A DNA stretch of 22,619 nucleotides from CAZYVA01 sp964650695 (lineage in GTDB: Bacteria; Bacillota; Clostridia; Lachnospirales; Lachnospiraceae): NCBI GenBank assembly GCA_964650695.1, contig CAZYVA010000020.1, positions 1 to 22,619 on the forward strand, written 5' to 3'. The position numbers and the translations under genes are program-made. Positions 8,053 to 16,286 of this stretch are shown piece by piece; position 1 is the stretch's first letter, and every line of letters starts with the position of its first letter. Under the pieces are notes generated by a model, which was not told the origin of the DNA, did not search any database, and worked only from the letters and a program-made list of their open reading frames with translations.

Positions 8053-9984
8053 TTAAAAATCCAGCCGGCATATGAGATTCTTCTCCTGCAATACCGGAAC
8101 CCTTCTTTTCACCTTTTTCATGGCGCCCTCGCCGTCAATCCAGACCTTCTTTTTCACAGTCTGGAAAATGCTGCAAAGCCGCTGATAAGAAAAAGCAGCA
8201 TAAAACTGGCTGTCCACATGGTAAATGCTTTCCAATTCGTAGCCCTCTTTCATATGGATTGCCGAAATCCGGTTCCCTTCCCAGTCATAAATCATGATCA
8301 TGCTGCATTCCTGCTTCTCATTTCCAGGGCTCATGCAAGTCAGGATATAATCCTCCGTTGCGTCGATCCCTTCGAACTGATAAGAATTATCCTTGGAAGT
8401 CTTTACGATTTTCACCGGCTCCAGCTCATCATCCAAAATCAAAAGATGATGGCTTTGCTCCAGCATCGCCACATATTCCCCGCGGCTTTCACAGTAAGCG
8501 ATCCCGTTAAAGCCGACATCGATCTGCCCATCCGTATCAGAGCCGCCGCCCAGGGATGCCGGGATGCGGATCTTCTTTTGTGACAGGACCGCTAAAGTGT
8601 CCGGGTTGATGCATATCAGCCGATTGCCCTCGCCCGCGCAGCAAAGCACAAGCTGCTCTTTTCCGCTATCGTAAGCCAGGTCACTCCCTGTCCGGATATC
8701 AAGGATGCCTGACGATGCCTCCTGTGTATGATCCTCCAGGGACACTTTCACGATCCGGCTCATCCCTGTCTGCCGGGACTCCATCAGGTAATACGCAAAA
8801 ACACCATCCGTACATGCGCCTTTTGAAAAATGATACGGATCGGTTTCTTCGTCTGCGCCTGCCTGTAGGTTTCCATGGTTTCCCCGGACGTCCACCTGCG
8901 TTAACTGCGCTTTTGCGCTTTCTTTGATATTGTCCGCCACACTCCACTCTGAATAGCTGGTCGCCTCCCCGGACTTCATGCAGGCGCGTATCCGCGCATA
9001 ATAAATCTTTCCCTTTTCCAGCCCCTGGATCTCTTTTCGGGCCGTCCTGCCGCTTTGGATCCGGACGGTCTGCGCGTCTGCGAAGGTCCGGCTTGCGGAA
9101 TACTCGATCTGATAACCGTCTGCCTGTGCGCTCCGTTCCCATGTGAGCAGCATCCCTGTATCAGAGAGGCGCTCCCAGTCTTGGATAACTGGGGCTTCCA
9201 GAAGATCTTCCCCTAAAATTTTTTCCGGCTGCCGGACAATAATCTGGATTTCCAACGGCCCGGCTTGATACTTCCCGCTTTCCCGCGCGGAAACCGTCAG
9301 GATTGCTTCCCCCTCTTTCACGGCTTTCAGGTAAATGCCCGCCGTCTCCTGCCCTTTCTTCTTTGCCGTTATTTTCTGCAGGACGACGCAATCCGTCCCC
9401 GAAAGCTGGTACCGCCAGTTCCCATCCTGCACTTGGCCCTCCGGGCTTTTCCCCGTCCATCCAAGCAGGCCGCCGTCCCCATCCACAGATGCCTGTTTTG
9501 TCTCTTTCGTCTCTGAAAAACTGACGCAAAGCCGTTTCTTCTGCCCGGCCTCCAATGATAATGTGCCCTTCCGGCACCCTTTCACTGTGATCTGCCCCTG
9601 TTTTTTATCCGAAGATCCTTCTTTGCTATCCTTATTGTAATCCGAACCTTTTTTCGAGGATTCCTTTCCTGTTTTCTTCCCGGCCTCTGTAAGGTCCGGT
9701 TCATCCCCCGCAGGATCCGCTTCTTCCGATCCATCTGCGGCAGTCCCTTCCCCGCTTCCCGATGCTTCGCCCTGGCCCGCCGGGTCCCCATCAAAAGAAA
9801 CGGAGTCCCCTGCCATTTTTTCCGTCGTGTAAGAAACATCCCCCGCCGTTTCCGGCGCTTGCGTATTTCCGGCCGTTTCACTCTCCTCGGCCGCCACAGA
9901 CAAAGAAGGGCATAACACCACAAAAAGCATCAGCCATGCCGTAATCTTGAAGTACCCTTTTTTTTGTCTTTTCTTTTCTCCCAT
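8053..9984 (-). CDS. Secreted BIG/FN3/propeller-like protein, paralog without the Lys/Tyr tail
   Basis: A 643-residue exported protein, paralogous to the product of 5553..8000. A basic start (MGEKKRQKKGYFK) leads into a hydrophobic signal segment at ~12-31 ending SVAAEE. A long Glu/Gly/Ser/Lys spacer follows (~32-130), then a BIG-like region (~130-255, GEAILTVSARESG) and one FN3-like domain (~265-355, ADGYQIEYSASRTF; YYARIRACMKSG). The propeller-like part is at ~370-610. The shared landmarks GACTDGV, GSDLAYDSGK, GFNGIAY, EGIDATEDYIL and YDWEGNRI occur in the same order as in the neighbour. Its end, KKKVWIDGEGAMKKVKRRVP then NLICRLDF, lines up with the ends of the neighbour's tail. So it carries only a short basic stretch where the paralog has 130 residues. 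The ribosome binding site (GGATGGGGT) is weak. Function unknown; ligand sensing or adhesion is a guess. Confidence 0.9.
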   Translation of the reverse strand: MGEKKRQKKGYFKITAWLMLFVVLCPSLSVAAEESETAGNTQAPETAGDVSYTTEKMAGDSVSFDGDPAGQGEASGSGEGTAADGSEEADPAGDEPDLTEAGKKTGKESSKKGSDYNKDSKEGSSDKKQGQITVKGCRKGTLSLEAGQKKRLCVSFSETKETKQASVDGDGGLLGWTGKSPEGQVQDGNWRYQLSGTDCVVLQKITAKKKGQETAGIYLKAVKEGEAILTVSARESGKYQAGPLEIQIIVRQPEKILGEDLLEAPVIQDWERLSDTGMLLTWERSAQADGYQIEYSASRTFADAQTVRIQSGRTARKEIQGLEKGKIYYARIRACMKSGEATSYSEWSVADNIKESAKAQLTQVDVRGNHGNLQAGADEETDPYHFSKGACTDGVFAYYLMESRQTGMSRIVKVSLEDHTQEASSGILDIRTGSDLAYDSGKEQLVLCCAGEGNRLICINPDTLAVLSQKKIRIPASLGGGSDTDGQIDVGFNGIAYCESRGEYVAMLEQSHHLLILDDELEPVKIVKTSKDNSYQFEGIDATEDYILTCMSPGNEKQECSMIMIYDWEGNRISAIHMKEGYELESIYHVDSQFYAAFSYQRLCSIFQTVKKKVWIDGEGAMKKVKRRVPVLQEKNLICRLDF

Positions 9985-10138
9985 ACCCCATCCACTCTCT
10001 GTTTTTTCCGTAAACAGCCCAAACCGCCATGCCCGCTATGTCTTCGTCGTCCTTTTTGCCTCGCGTGCGCAAAACGATCCTGCGCGGTCTGCATAGGTGG
10101 TCCCGTGGCAGCCGTTGACTATCCACAGCCGCCCAGAG

Positions 10139-11416
10139 CTACTCAGCCACATCCCCCGAATCATCATACTCTTCTATCTGGTCTTCCCCCTCGTATTCTT
10201 CCGTCTCCAGCTCCTCATAATACTCCTGATAATTTTCAAAAGTACGTTCATAATAGTCATTCTGCGTCACTTTTTCCGCATCTTCCGGAATCTCCCCCAT
10301 TTCCGGGCATCTTTCTGCAGTCTTGAACCGCTTCGTTGTCACAATCTTTACCACCGATGCATAAAAAGAATCTTCCTCGGAAGAAGCCTCTTGCGGATCC
10401 TGCGCATCCCCGGAAGCCGTCTCCTGTGTATCCGCGCCATCCGGCTCTTCTTCGGTGTCCTGCGGGTTCTCCATTTTCTGGATCTCTTCTTCCAAGCTCT
10501 CCTTTGCTTCCCGCAAAGTTTTGCCTTCCCCGCTGACAAGGCTGTGTACAAAATCGATCTTCCAGCGCTCGTTCTGGAACGTCTCAAGCATCTCTTCCAC
10601 GCCTTCATCCTGCCCGCTTTCCACGTCCTGCTCGGAACGCACGCGCAGAAGCTGGTGGTTGTCCGCGCCAATCCAGACCGTGACCGTCGTCTGGATCTCC
10701 TGCAAACCATTCTGCTGGCTGCTGGCCGCCACGTAATTGTCCAGCACATCGGAAAAACCGTCCACGGCTTCCACTTCTTCTTCCGTCCATCCAAAATCTT
10801 CCAGCACACTTTGCCTGGTCATCTCCTCCGTCTCAAGCTCACCGGTATCGTATTCTTCTTCAGCCGTCACCTTCAGTTTGATCGCGTCCACGTCATTGAT
10901 CACATCCTCCCCCTCATTGGAGTATGTGATGTCGCGGAAACCATGCTCTTCGTCAATGTCAAGGGAGAACTCTTCCTGCAGGTATTCATATTCACTCTGC
11001 TCGCCATCCTCAAGCTCTTCTTCATAGACGACCCAACTGCCATCCCCATACTCATCCACGGTATATACCATATAAGCATCCCCATCCTTTACATGGAAAT
11101 CGTGGAGGTACGTCTCTACGCCGTCCTCATCCTGGGACAGCGATTCAATCACCTGCTTTTTTGTATCATAAATATAAGTGGTATCCTCTTCCTCCTGTAT
11201 GCCGTCGTCGTATGTCGTCACGGTGGAAAGCTCCATCGACTTTAATGTTTCTTTTTCGAAATTCCCCCGCGCCTCCTCCAACAGAGCCTGCGGATCCTCC
11301 TGATCTGTCTGTGCTGTGGGGCTGCCCGTGCTTTCCGGCTCTGCGGAAGAACACCCCGCCAGCAATACCGCCATCGCCGCCAGCAGCAGGCTTACACACT
11401 TTTTCCCCATGATCAC
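10139..11416 (-). CDS. Acidic lipoprotein with a Glu/Tyr-rich C-terminal tail
   Basis: A 425-residue lipoprotein: a short basic start, a hydrophobic run and the lipobox LLAGC with Cys22 as the lipidated residue. Residues ~45-330 resemble the LolA/LppX-like fold of Firmicute lipoproteins of the DUF6612 type (e.g. LKSMELSTVTTYDDG, then an extended beta pattern TTVTVWIGADNHQLLRV). That is only a resemblance by pattern. Residues ~330-365 form a Glu/Asp/Ser linker. The final 40 residues contain about 18 acidic residues and 7 Tyr (NDYYERTFENYQEYYEEL and on). The start may be GTG at 11416, six bases after AGGAGG, or ATG at 11410. It is the first gene of the exported trio, 154 bases ahead of the 643-residue protein. 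Opposite charge to the Lys/Tyr tail suggests a possible partner, which is inference. Confidence 0.88.
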   Translation of the reverse strand: MIMGKKCVSLLLAAMAVLLAGCSSAEPESTGSPTAQTDQEDPQALLEEARGNFEKETLKSMELSTVTTYDDGIQEEEDTTYIYDTKKQVIESLSQDEDGVETYLHDFHVKDGDAYMVYTVDEYGDGSWVVYEEELEDGEQSEYEYLQEEFSLDIDEEHGFRDITYSNEGEDVINDVDAIKLKVTAEEEYDTGELETEEMTRQSVLEDFGWTEEEVEAVDGFSDVLDNYVAASSQQNGLQEIQTTVTVWIGADNHQLLRVRSEQDVESGQDEGVEEMLETFQNERWKIDFVHSLVSGEGKTLREAKESLEEEIQKMENPQDTEEEPDGADTQETASGDAQDPQEASSEEDSFYASVVKIVTTKRFKTAERCPEMGEIPEDAEKVTQNDYYERTFENYQEYYEELETEEYEGEDQIEEYDDSGDVAE

Positions 11417-11465
11417 GATATCCTCCTGTTCGTTCGGTAATCATCCAGGCGCTTTTTCAGCCGTT

Positions 11466-11495
11466 GCCTGCCCGTCACGTCAGAGACCGGCAGGC
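11466..11495. repeat. Inverted repeat in the divergent intergenic region
   Basis: GCCTGCC and GGCAGGC, 7 bp each, 16 bases apart. It lies between the lipoprotein start and the divergent flippase gene, within the probable leader of the lipoprotein mRNA. The 232-base intergenic region shows no promoter I would defend for either gene. Confidence 0.4.
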
Positions 11496-11608
11496 CCCTT
11501 CCATTTTTACCCAATTCTGATGATTTATCATAAGAGGGATACATTAAGGGGGCATTAAAAGCAAAAAGAAGAGCTGCCACAGAAAAGGAATGAAACCTTA
11601 AAAAAGGG

Positions 11609-11645
11609 CGTACATATAGAAAGAAAGCAATCGCAGGAATGTACG
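11609..11645 (+). promoter_or_regulatory. Leader inverted repeat ending at the flippase start codon
   Basis: CGTACAT and ATGTACG flank a 23-base loop that holds the probable ribosome binding site (CAGGAA). The right arm ends three bases before the ATG at 11649. Pairing would place the initiation region in a hairpin, so translational control is possible; the 7-bp stem is modest. Confidence 0.3.
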
Positions 11646-11648
11646 TTT

Positions 11649-13013
11649 ATGCCTCAAAAGAACCCCCGTCCCTCAAAAAGAAACTGGAAAACAAAACTTT
11701 GGTCACTCAGCCAATATACGCTTGTCAAAGGCACGCTGATCCTGGCTGCCGCCGGATTTGCCACGCGCTTCATGGGCTTTTTCTACCGCATGTTTTTAAG
11801 CCATACGTTCGGGGAGGAGGGCGTTGGGCTGTACCAATTGATTTTCCCCGTCTATGCCATGTGCTTTTCTCTTACAAGCGCCGGGATCCAGACCGCGCTT
11901 TCCCGGTGCGTCGCAAAGGAAACAGCCCTGTCCCACTTTGGCACAGCCCGGAAAATGCTTGCCACAAGCCTGTGGATCACCTTGTCCGCTTCCTGCGCCA
12001 TTGCCTTATTCCTTCAGCAAAACGCTGCGTACCTGGCGGAACGCTTCCTGCATGAGCCACGGTGCGCGAATTACTTGGTCATCGTATCCTATGCCTTTCC
12101 ATTTGCATCGGTCCATAGCTGCATCAGCGGGTATTATATGGGGATGAAAAGCACAAAAATACCCGCCCTGTCCCAGCTTTTGGAACAGCTTGCGCGGATC
12201 ACGGCAGTCTTCCTGCTTTATTCCTTTGGGTTACGGCAAGGGTTCCGTTTTGGGGTTTCCATCGCGGTCGTCGGCCTGATCGCAGGGGAAAGCGCTTCCA
12301 GCCTGTACTGCGTTGCCTCCCTCTGCCGTCCAAAAAGATCCCTGCGCCTCCCCGCGCCCGCCCTCTCCTGCTGCAGGGAATTGCTGGGGCTTTCCATCCC
12401 TCTGACCGCAAACCGGGTATTGCTGAACCTGCTTCAGAGTGTGGAAGCGGTCTCCATCCCGCAGAAGCTGCAGGCGTCTGGCATGACGCACGCGGATTCG
12501 CTTGCCGCATACGGGATCCTGACAGGCATGGCTCTCCCCTGTATCCTGTTCCCCTCCGCCATCTCCAATTCCCTTTCCACCATGCTGCTTCCTACCGTTG
12601 CCAAAGCACAGGCGGAAAAAAAAGAACAGGCGCTTTCACGTCTCATCCGCAAAAGCCTGTTCTCCTGTCTTTGCCTTGGCGTATTCTTTTTTATTGTCTT
12701 ATTCCTGTCTGGGAACTGGGTCGGGCGGTTCCTTTTCCACAGTGAGACCGCTGGCGCATACATCATCGTTTTATCCTGGATCTGCCCTTTCCTGTATGTA
12801 AATTCCGCCTGCATCAGCATTATAAACGGGATCGGCAAAACAACCGTTTCCTTCCTCATCAATGTGTCCGGCCTGGGGATCCGGATCTTAAGCGTATGGT
12901 TCCTGATCCCGCGATACGGCATGTATGGATATTTCATCGGGCTCCTGTCAAGCCAGGCTGCCACCTTCCTCTGCTCTTTTGTTACGATTCTGGGGAACAT
13001 TCGGAAATCATAA
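11649..13013 (+). CDS. SpoVB-like MOP-superfamily flippase
   Basis: A 454-residue integral membrane protein of the MOP (MATE/Wzx/MurJ) superfamily, closest in pattern to the SpoVB/polysaccharide-transport branch. SpoVB-type proteins are linked to spore cortex peptidoglycan synthesis and are thought to move lipid-linked precursors across the membrane. The start shows the branch signature: GTLILAAAGFATRFMGFFYR, then GEEGVGLYQLIFPVYAM and TSAGIQTALSRCVAKE. About 12 hydrophobic segments follow, with ISNSLSTMLLPTVAKAQAE in the second half. It is shorter than B. subtilis SpoVB (about 520 residues), mostly at the C-terminus, with no sign of a frameshift. ATG at 11649 with a weak AGGAA about ten bases upstream. 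It converges on a SpoIIM-like gene across a shared hairpin. A general polysaccharide or lipid II flippase is the alternative. Confidence 0.82.
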   Translation: MPQKNPRPSKRNWKTKLWSLSQYTLVKGTLILAAAGFATRFMGFFYRMFLSHTFGEEGVGLYQLIFPVYAMCFSLTSAGIQTALSRCVAKETALSHFGTARKMLATSLWITLSASCAIALFLQQNAAYLAERFLHEPRCANYLVIVSYAFPFASVHSCISGYYMGMKSTKIPALSQLLEQLARITAVFLLYSFGLRQGFRFGVSIAVVGLIAGESASSLYCVASLCRPKRSLRLPAPALSCCRELLGLSIPLTANRVLLNLLQSVEAVSIPQKLQASGMTHADSLAAYGILTGMALPCILFPSAISNSLSTMLLPTVAKAQAEKKEQALSRLIRKSLFSCLCLGVFFFIVLFLSGNWVGRFLFHSETAGAYIIVLSWICPFLYVNSACISIINGIGKTTVSFLINVSGLGIRILSVWFLIPRYGMYGYFIGLLSSQAATFLCSFVTILGNIRKS

Positions 13014-13070
13014 AGGAGCTGCCGCGAAAAACCTGATGCAGACTGCGCAGGATAAACCGCGGCAGCTCCT
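13014..13070. terminator. Bidirectional terminator hairpin between convergent genes
   Basis: Perfect 13-bp inverted repeat AGGAGCTGCCGCG/CGCGGCAGCTCCT, with a 31-base loop that can itself pair (CCTG...CAGG). It starts at the flippase stop and reaches into the stop codon of the opposite gene. There is no long T run on either side, so it may also act as an mRNA 3'-end stabiliser. Confidence 0.7.
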
Positions 13071-13605
13071 AACTTTGTATCACAAACTGCATAATGACCG
13101 GGTTCACCAGGCACTCCAAAACCATGCCCGCCGCAAACAAAACAAGGATGGCCGCCGCTTTCTGGAAATCCATCCCCGCCGCCGCATGGAACATCTGCCA
13201 AAGCAGGAGAAAATAACCCGCAAAATACAAAAGAAAATGAGGAAACGCCGCCATCAGGCACAGTACGATCCCTCGGGCCCCCAGCTTCATGACCGCCACC
13301 GTAAAAACCATCCCGACCTCAAAGCCTGTCCAGGCAAGGAACAACGCCCCCACCACCCGCCGCAGCCGCGACCCCGACGATATGAACAACACAGCGACGG
13401 GTAAACAGCGTATCCAAAATACATACCAGAAAAAATCCCCGGTCCGGATATCATCCGCCGTATACCGGCTCAAAAAATAATCGTGGAACATCCCAACGCT
13501 CTGCAGATAATCCGCAGATGCCAGGTTCGAAAATAAAATACCGGCCAGAAACCCCACCATGAAAAACAAAGCAAACAGTCTTTTCCCATCCTGCAGCCTC
13601 ACCAT
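13069..13605 (-). CDS. SpoIIM-like membrane protein
   Basis: A 178-residue membrane protein with about five hydrophobic segments (FALFFMVGFLAGILFSNL; FWYVFWIRCLPVAVLFI; LFLAWTGFEVGMVFTV; FLLYFAGYFLLLWQMF; ILVLFAAGMVLECLVNPVI). The N-terminal Gly-rich helix, the buried charged residues in the middle (ARGIVLCLMAAFPHFLLYF) and the ending ECLVNPVIM match the SpoIIM pattern. SpoIIM works with SpoIID and SpoIIP in forespore engulfment. Clostridial SpoIIM proteins of this length are common. The ribosome binding site is poor (GGGGTGG directly before the ATG), so the start is uncertain. Its stop lies in the hairpin shared with the flippase gene. The other Spo genes of the engulfment machine are not in the window. 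Confidence 0.7.
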   Translation of the reverse strand: MVRLQDGKRLFALFFMVGFLAGILFSNLASADYLQSVGMFHDYFLSRYTADDIRTGDFFWYVFWIRCLPVAVLFISSGSRLRRVVGALFLAWTGFEVGMVFTVAVMKLGARGIVLCLMAAFPHFLLYFAGYFLLLWQMFHAAAGMDFQKAAAILVLFAAGMVLECLVNPVIMQFVIQS

Positions 13606-13750
13606 ACCACCCCATAGCCAAAAGATATTCCATTATATGACCCTGGGGTCTGAAAATATGCTTCTTTTGTACGGCGGCGCATACCGTCCAGCCGCAGCGG
13701 CCGGGCACATAGGCCACTGCAGCGCTGCCTCCATGGCCATGGATAGTCGT

Positions 13751-14293
13751 TCATCCCCGCATATATTTCGCGTCATAGGCAAGGATCGCCGCGGCTGTCT
13801 TGGAGTCCTCAATGATACCGCTGAAAATCATGCCCTTTAACGCATCCAACGTATACGGCCTGACAGCCACAAATTCATTTTCATCCAGTTGCTGGCGGCC
13901 AAAAGAAAGATTTCTCGCAACATAGATCTCGATTTTCTCATTGCAAAGCGCCACCGTCGTCCGCAGGGTGATCAGCCATTCCAAATCATCCGAGGAATAT
14001 CCGGTCTCCTCCTTCAGTTCCCGGCCCGCGCACAGGATGCCTGGCTCTTTCGGATCGTCCAGTTTCCCCGCCGGTATCTCCAGTGTCTCCCTGTCCAGCG
14101 CATTCCGGAACTGCCGTACCATCAGGATACGTCCGTCCTCCAGCACGGGGACAACAGCCGCCGCGCCGTCATGGTGGATAAAATCCCACTCTTCCGTATG
14201 CCCGTTCGAAAACACCATATGGTCCCGGTATACTTTCACCACAGTACCTTCATACATCAATTCGCGTTTTGTACGCTGGATATCTTCTTTCAT
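13751..14293 (-). CDS. nudF: NUDIX hydrolase, ADP-ribose pyrophosphatase type
   Basis: A 180-residue cytoplasmic NUDIX enzyme that should cleave ADP-ribose to AMP and ribose 5-phosphate using Mg2+. The N-terminal strand exchange region (YEGTVVKVYRDHMVF) and the substrate-side segment VRQFRNALDRETLEIPAG are typical of the ADPRase branch. The NUDIX box runs from Gly76: GKLDDPKEP, then AGRELKEETGY with catalytic Glu92, Glu95 and Glu96 present. The first spacer of the box has one residue more than the standard GX5EX7REUXEEXGU. ATG at 14293 with AGGAG nine bases upstream. It follows rny by about 160 bases with a terminator between, so it is probably its own transcript or read-through product. Another nucleoside-diphosphate sugar as substrate is possible. 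Confidence 0.88.
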   Translation of the reverse strand: MKEDIQRTKRELMYEGTVVKVYRDHMVFSNGHTEEWDFIHHDGAAAVVPVLEDGRILMVRQFRNALDRETLEIPAGKLDDPKEPGILCAGRELKEETGYSSDDLEWLITLRTTVALCNEKIEIYVARNLSFGRQQLDENEFVAVRPYTLDALKGMIFSGIIEDSKTAAAILAYDAKYMRG

Positions 14294-14386
14294 CCCTGTA
14301 TTCTCCTGAAATATGATTGCAATTTCCCCATTCCGGGCCTGTCATTTTTCTGGTTCTTCCCATACGCAGCGCCGAGGATACGCTTA

Positions 14387-14419
14387 CAAAAAATAAGACC
14401 GGACATCTTTTGTCCGGTC
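14387..14419 (-). terminator. Rho-independent terminator of rny
   Basis: On the minus strand GACCGGACA, a 5-base loop, TGTCCGGTC (14397..14419), then TTATTTTTTGT. A 9-bp GC-rich stem with a strong U tract, 33 bases after the rny stop. Confidence 0.92.
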
Positions 14420-14451
14420 CCGCATATTTTGCATTCTCCGTGTATCTCCGT

Positions 14452-16005
14452 TTACCTGGCATAGTTCGTCGCCCGTGATTCGCGGATGACATTGACCTTA
14501 ATCTGTCCGGGGTACTCAAGCTCGTATTCAATCTGCTTGGCAATATCCCTCGCCATCAAAACCATGTCCTCATCAGATACCTGCTCTGGAACTACCATTA
14601 CACGAATCTCTCTGCCTGCCTGAATAGCAAAAGACTTATCAACACCTTTAAACTGGTTGGTGATTTCTTCTAATTGTTTTAATCTGTTTGTATATGTTTC
14701 AAGTGTTTCCCTTCTCGCACCTGGCCTTGCCGCGGAAATCGTGTCCGCAGCCTGTACAATACATGCAATCAGCGTCTGTGGCTCAACATCGCCGTGATGG
14801 GCCTCTACCGCATTGATAACTGTTGCCGACTCTTTATATTTTCTGCAAAGATCCACGCCTATCTGGATGTGGGAGCCTTCCACGTCATGGTCGATCGATT
14901 TCCCTATATCATGTAAAAGCCCGGCTCTCTTCGCCACCCTCACATCCAATCCGATCTCGCCTGCAAGGAGACCGGAAAGCTGTGCTACTTCTATCGAATG
15001 TTTTAACGCATTCTGACCATAACTGGTACGGAATTTCATTCTTCCCAGCAGCTTGATCAATTCGGGGTGGATGCCATGCACGCCAACTTCCAGCGCAGCG
15101 GCTTCCCCTTCTTCCCGGATCATCGTCTCTACTTCCCTCTGCGCTTTTTCCACCATCTCTTCGATCCTTGCCGGATGGATCCTTCCATCCAGGATCAGTT
15201 TTTCAAGCGCAATCCTTGCAACCTCTCTTCTTATTGGATCGAAGCCCGACAGCACAACCGCTTCTGGGGTATCATCGATAATCAATTCCACACCGGTCAT
15301 CGTTTCCAGCGTGCGGATGTTCCGCCCTTCCCTTCCAATAATTCTGCCTTTCATCTCATCGTTGGGAAGCTGTACAACGGAAATCGTTGTCTCGGCCACA
15401 TGGTCGGCGGCACACCTTTGGATGGCAGTCACAACATATTCCTTTGCCTTCTTGTCCGCTTCTTCCTTTGCCTGGCTTTCCAACTCTTTGATGAGCTTCG
15501 CAGTGTCATGTTTCACATCATCTTCAACAGTTTTCAACAGATATTCTTTTGCCTGTTCGGAGGTCAATCCAGAGATTCTTTCCAGTTCCTGTACTCTTTG
15601 CTTACTCAGCTCTTCCACTTTCGTTTCGCGCCGCTTAAGCTGTTCTTCTTTTGCTGTAAGCCCTGCCTCCCGCTTCTCGATAGCGTCAGACTTTTTCTCT
15701 AAAGCCTCTTCCTTGGAAAGGACACGTTTTTCATAGCGCTGCAGCTCTGTTCTACGTTCCCTGGTCTCTTTTTCAAGCTCGTTCTTATTCTTGATTGATT
15801 CCTCTTTGATTCCCAAGAGAGACTCCTTTTTCTTGGCCTCGGCTGTTTTTACCGCGTCATCAATGATTTCCCTAGCCCTTGTCTCAGCGTTCCCAATCTT
15901 GGACTGGGCGTTCTTCTTTAAGCTGGACACCGTAGCATAATGACTGATAACAGCCGCCGCAGCGATAAGCACCACTCCAACAGCAATACCTATTACACTT
16001 GGCAC
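14452..16005 (-). CDS. rny: Ribonuclease Y
   Basis: RNase Y is a membrane-bound endoribonuclease that starts mRNA decay in Firmicutes. The 517-residue product has the full plan. An N-terminal membrane anchor spans ~3-22 (IGIAVGVVLIAAAAVI). A long Lys/Glu-rich coiled coil spans ~30-190. The KH domain contains GRIIGREGRN at 220-229. The HD domain has the metal-binding His365-Asp366 in LLHDIGKSIDHD. The C-terminal domain ends with ESRATNYAR. The start is GTG at 16005, seven bases after AAGGAGG; the binding site lies in the small palindrome GGAGGTGCTCC. A near-consensus promoter and a strong terminator flank the gene, so it is probably transcribed alone. Confidence 0.97.
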   Translation of the reverse strand: MPSVIGIAVGVVLIAAAAVISHYATVSSLKKNAQSKIGNAETRAREIIDDAVKTAEAKKKESLLGIKEESIKNKNELEKETRERRTELQRYEKRVLSKEEALEKKSDAIEKREAGLTAKEEQLKRRETKVEELSKQRVQELERISGLTSEQAKEYLLKTVEDDVKHDTAKLIKELESQAKEEADKKAKEYVVTAIQRCAADHVAETTISVVQLPNDEMKGRIIGREGRNIRTLETMTGVELIIDDTPEAVVLSGFDPIRREVARIALEKLILDGRIHPARIEEMVEKAQREVETMIREEGEAAALEVGVHGIHPELIKLLGRMKFRTSYGQNALKHSIEVAQLSGLLAGEIGLDVRVAKRAGLLHDIGKSIDHDVEGSHIQIGVDLCRKYKESATVINAVEAHHGDVEPQTLIACIVQAADTISAARPGARRETLETYTNRLKQLEEITNQFKGVDKSFAIQAGREIRVMVVPEQVSDEDMVLMARDIAKQIEYELEYPGQIKVNVIRESRATNYAR

Positions 16006-16052
16006 AGGAGCACCTCCTTATTTAATTTTCATTGTACAAATACAACAGTTCA

Positions 16053-16081
16053 ATTTTATAGTATTTTCACAATTCTGTCAA
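16053..16081 (-). promoter_or_regulatory. Promoter of rny
   Basis: On the minus strand TTGACA (16076..16081), 17-base spacer, TAAAAT (16053..16058). The perfect -35 and near-perfect -10 point to strong vegetative transcription, starting about 40 bases before the rny start. Confidence 0.85.
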
Positions 16082-16131
16082 GTATAACCGAAAACCTTTT
16101 ATGGGCGCCGCTTTTATGGCGCTTTTATGGC
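16077..16131. repeat. 55-base sequence at the left edge of the gap (copy 1)
   Basis: Identical over 55 bases to 16232..16286 on the other side of the N block, starting GTCAAGTATAACCG and ending GCTTTTATGGC. It begins within the -35 of the rny promoter. Most likely a contig-end overlap, not a true duplication. Confidence 0.9.
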
Positions 16132-16231
16132 NNNNNNNNNNNNNNNNNNNNNNNNNNNNNNNNNNNNNNNNNNNNNNNNNNNNNNNNNNNNNNNNNNNNN
16201 NNNNNNNNNNNNNNNNNNNNNNNNNNNNNNN
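16132..16231. other. Assembly gap of 100 N between rny and coaBC
   Basis: Exactly 100 N flanked by two identical 55-base sequences. Real gap length is unknown and may be zero or negative. Confidence 0.98.
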
Positions 16232-16286
16232 GTCAAGTATAACCGAAAACCTTTTATGGGCGCCGCTTTTATGGCGCTTTTATGGC
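16232..16286. repeat. 55-base sequence at the right edge of the gap (copy 2)
   Basis: Exact copy of 16077..16131. Here it continues into more TTTTATG units, and copy 1 continues leftward into the rny -10, which fits a single original locus. Confidence 0.9.

Noticed and set aside
10097..11245. Plus-strand open frame of about 380 codons
   Set aside because: Antisense to the acidic lipoprotein; its Leu/Phe/Ile-rich content is the complement of Glu/Asp/Lys codons, and it has no ribosome binding site.
13451..13717. Alternative minus-strand frame upstream of the SpoIIM-like gene
   Set aside because: It overlaps the SpoIIM frame out of phase, lacks membrane segments or known motifs, and has no good start signal.
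16077..16286. 55-base direct repeats as insertion-sequence or attachment-site ends
   Set aside because: They abut the N block exactly on both sides and are identical, which fits a contig overlap better.
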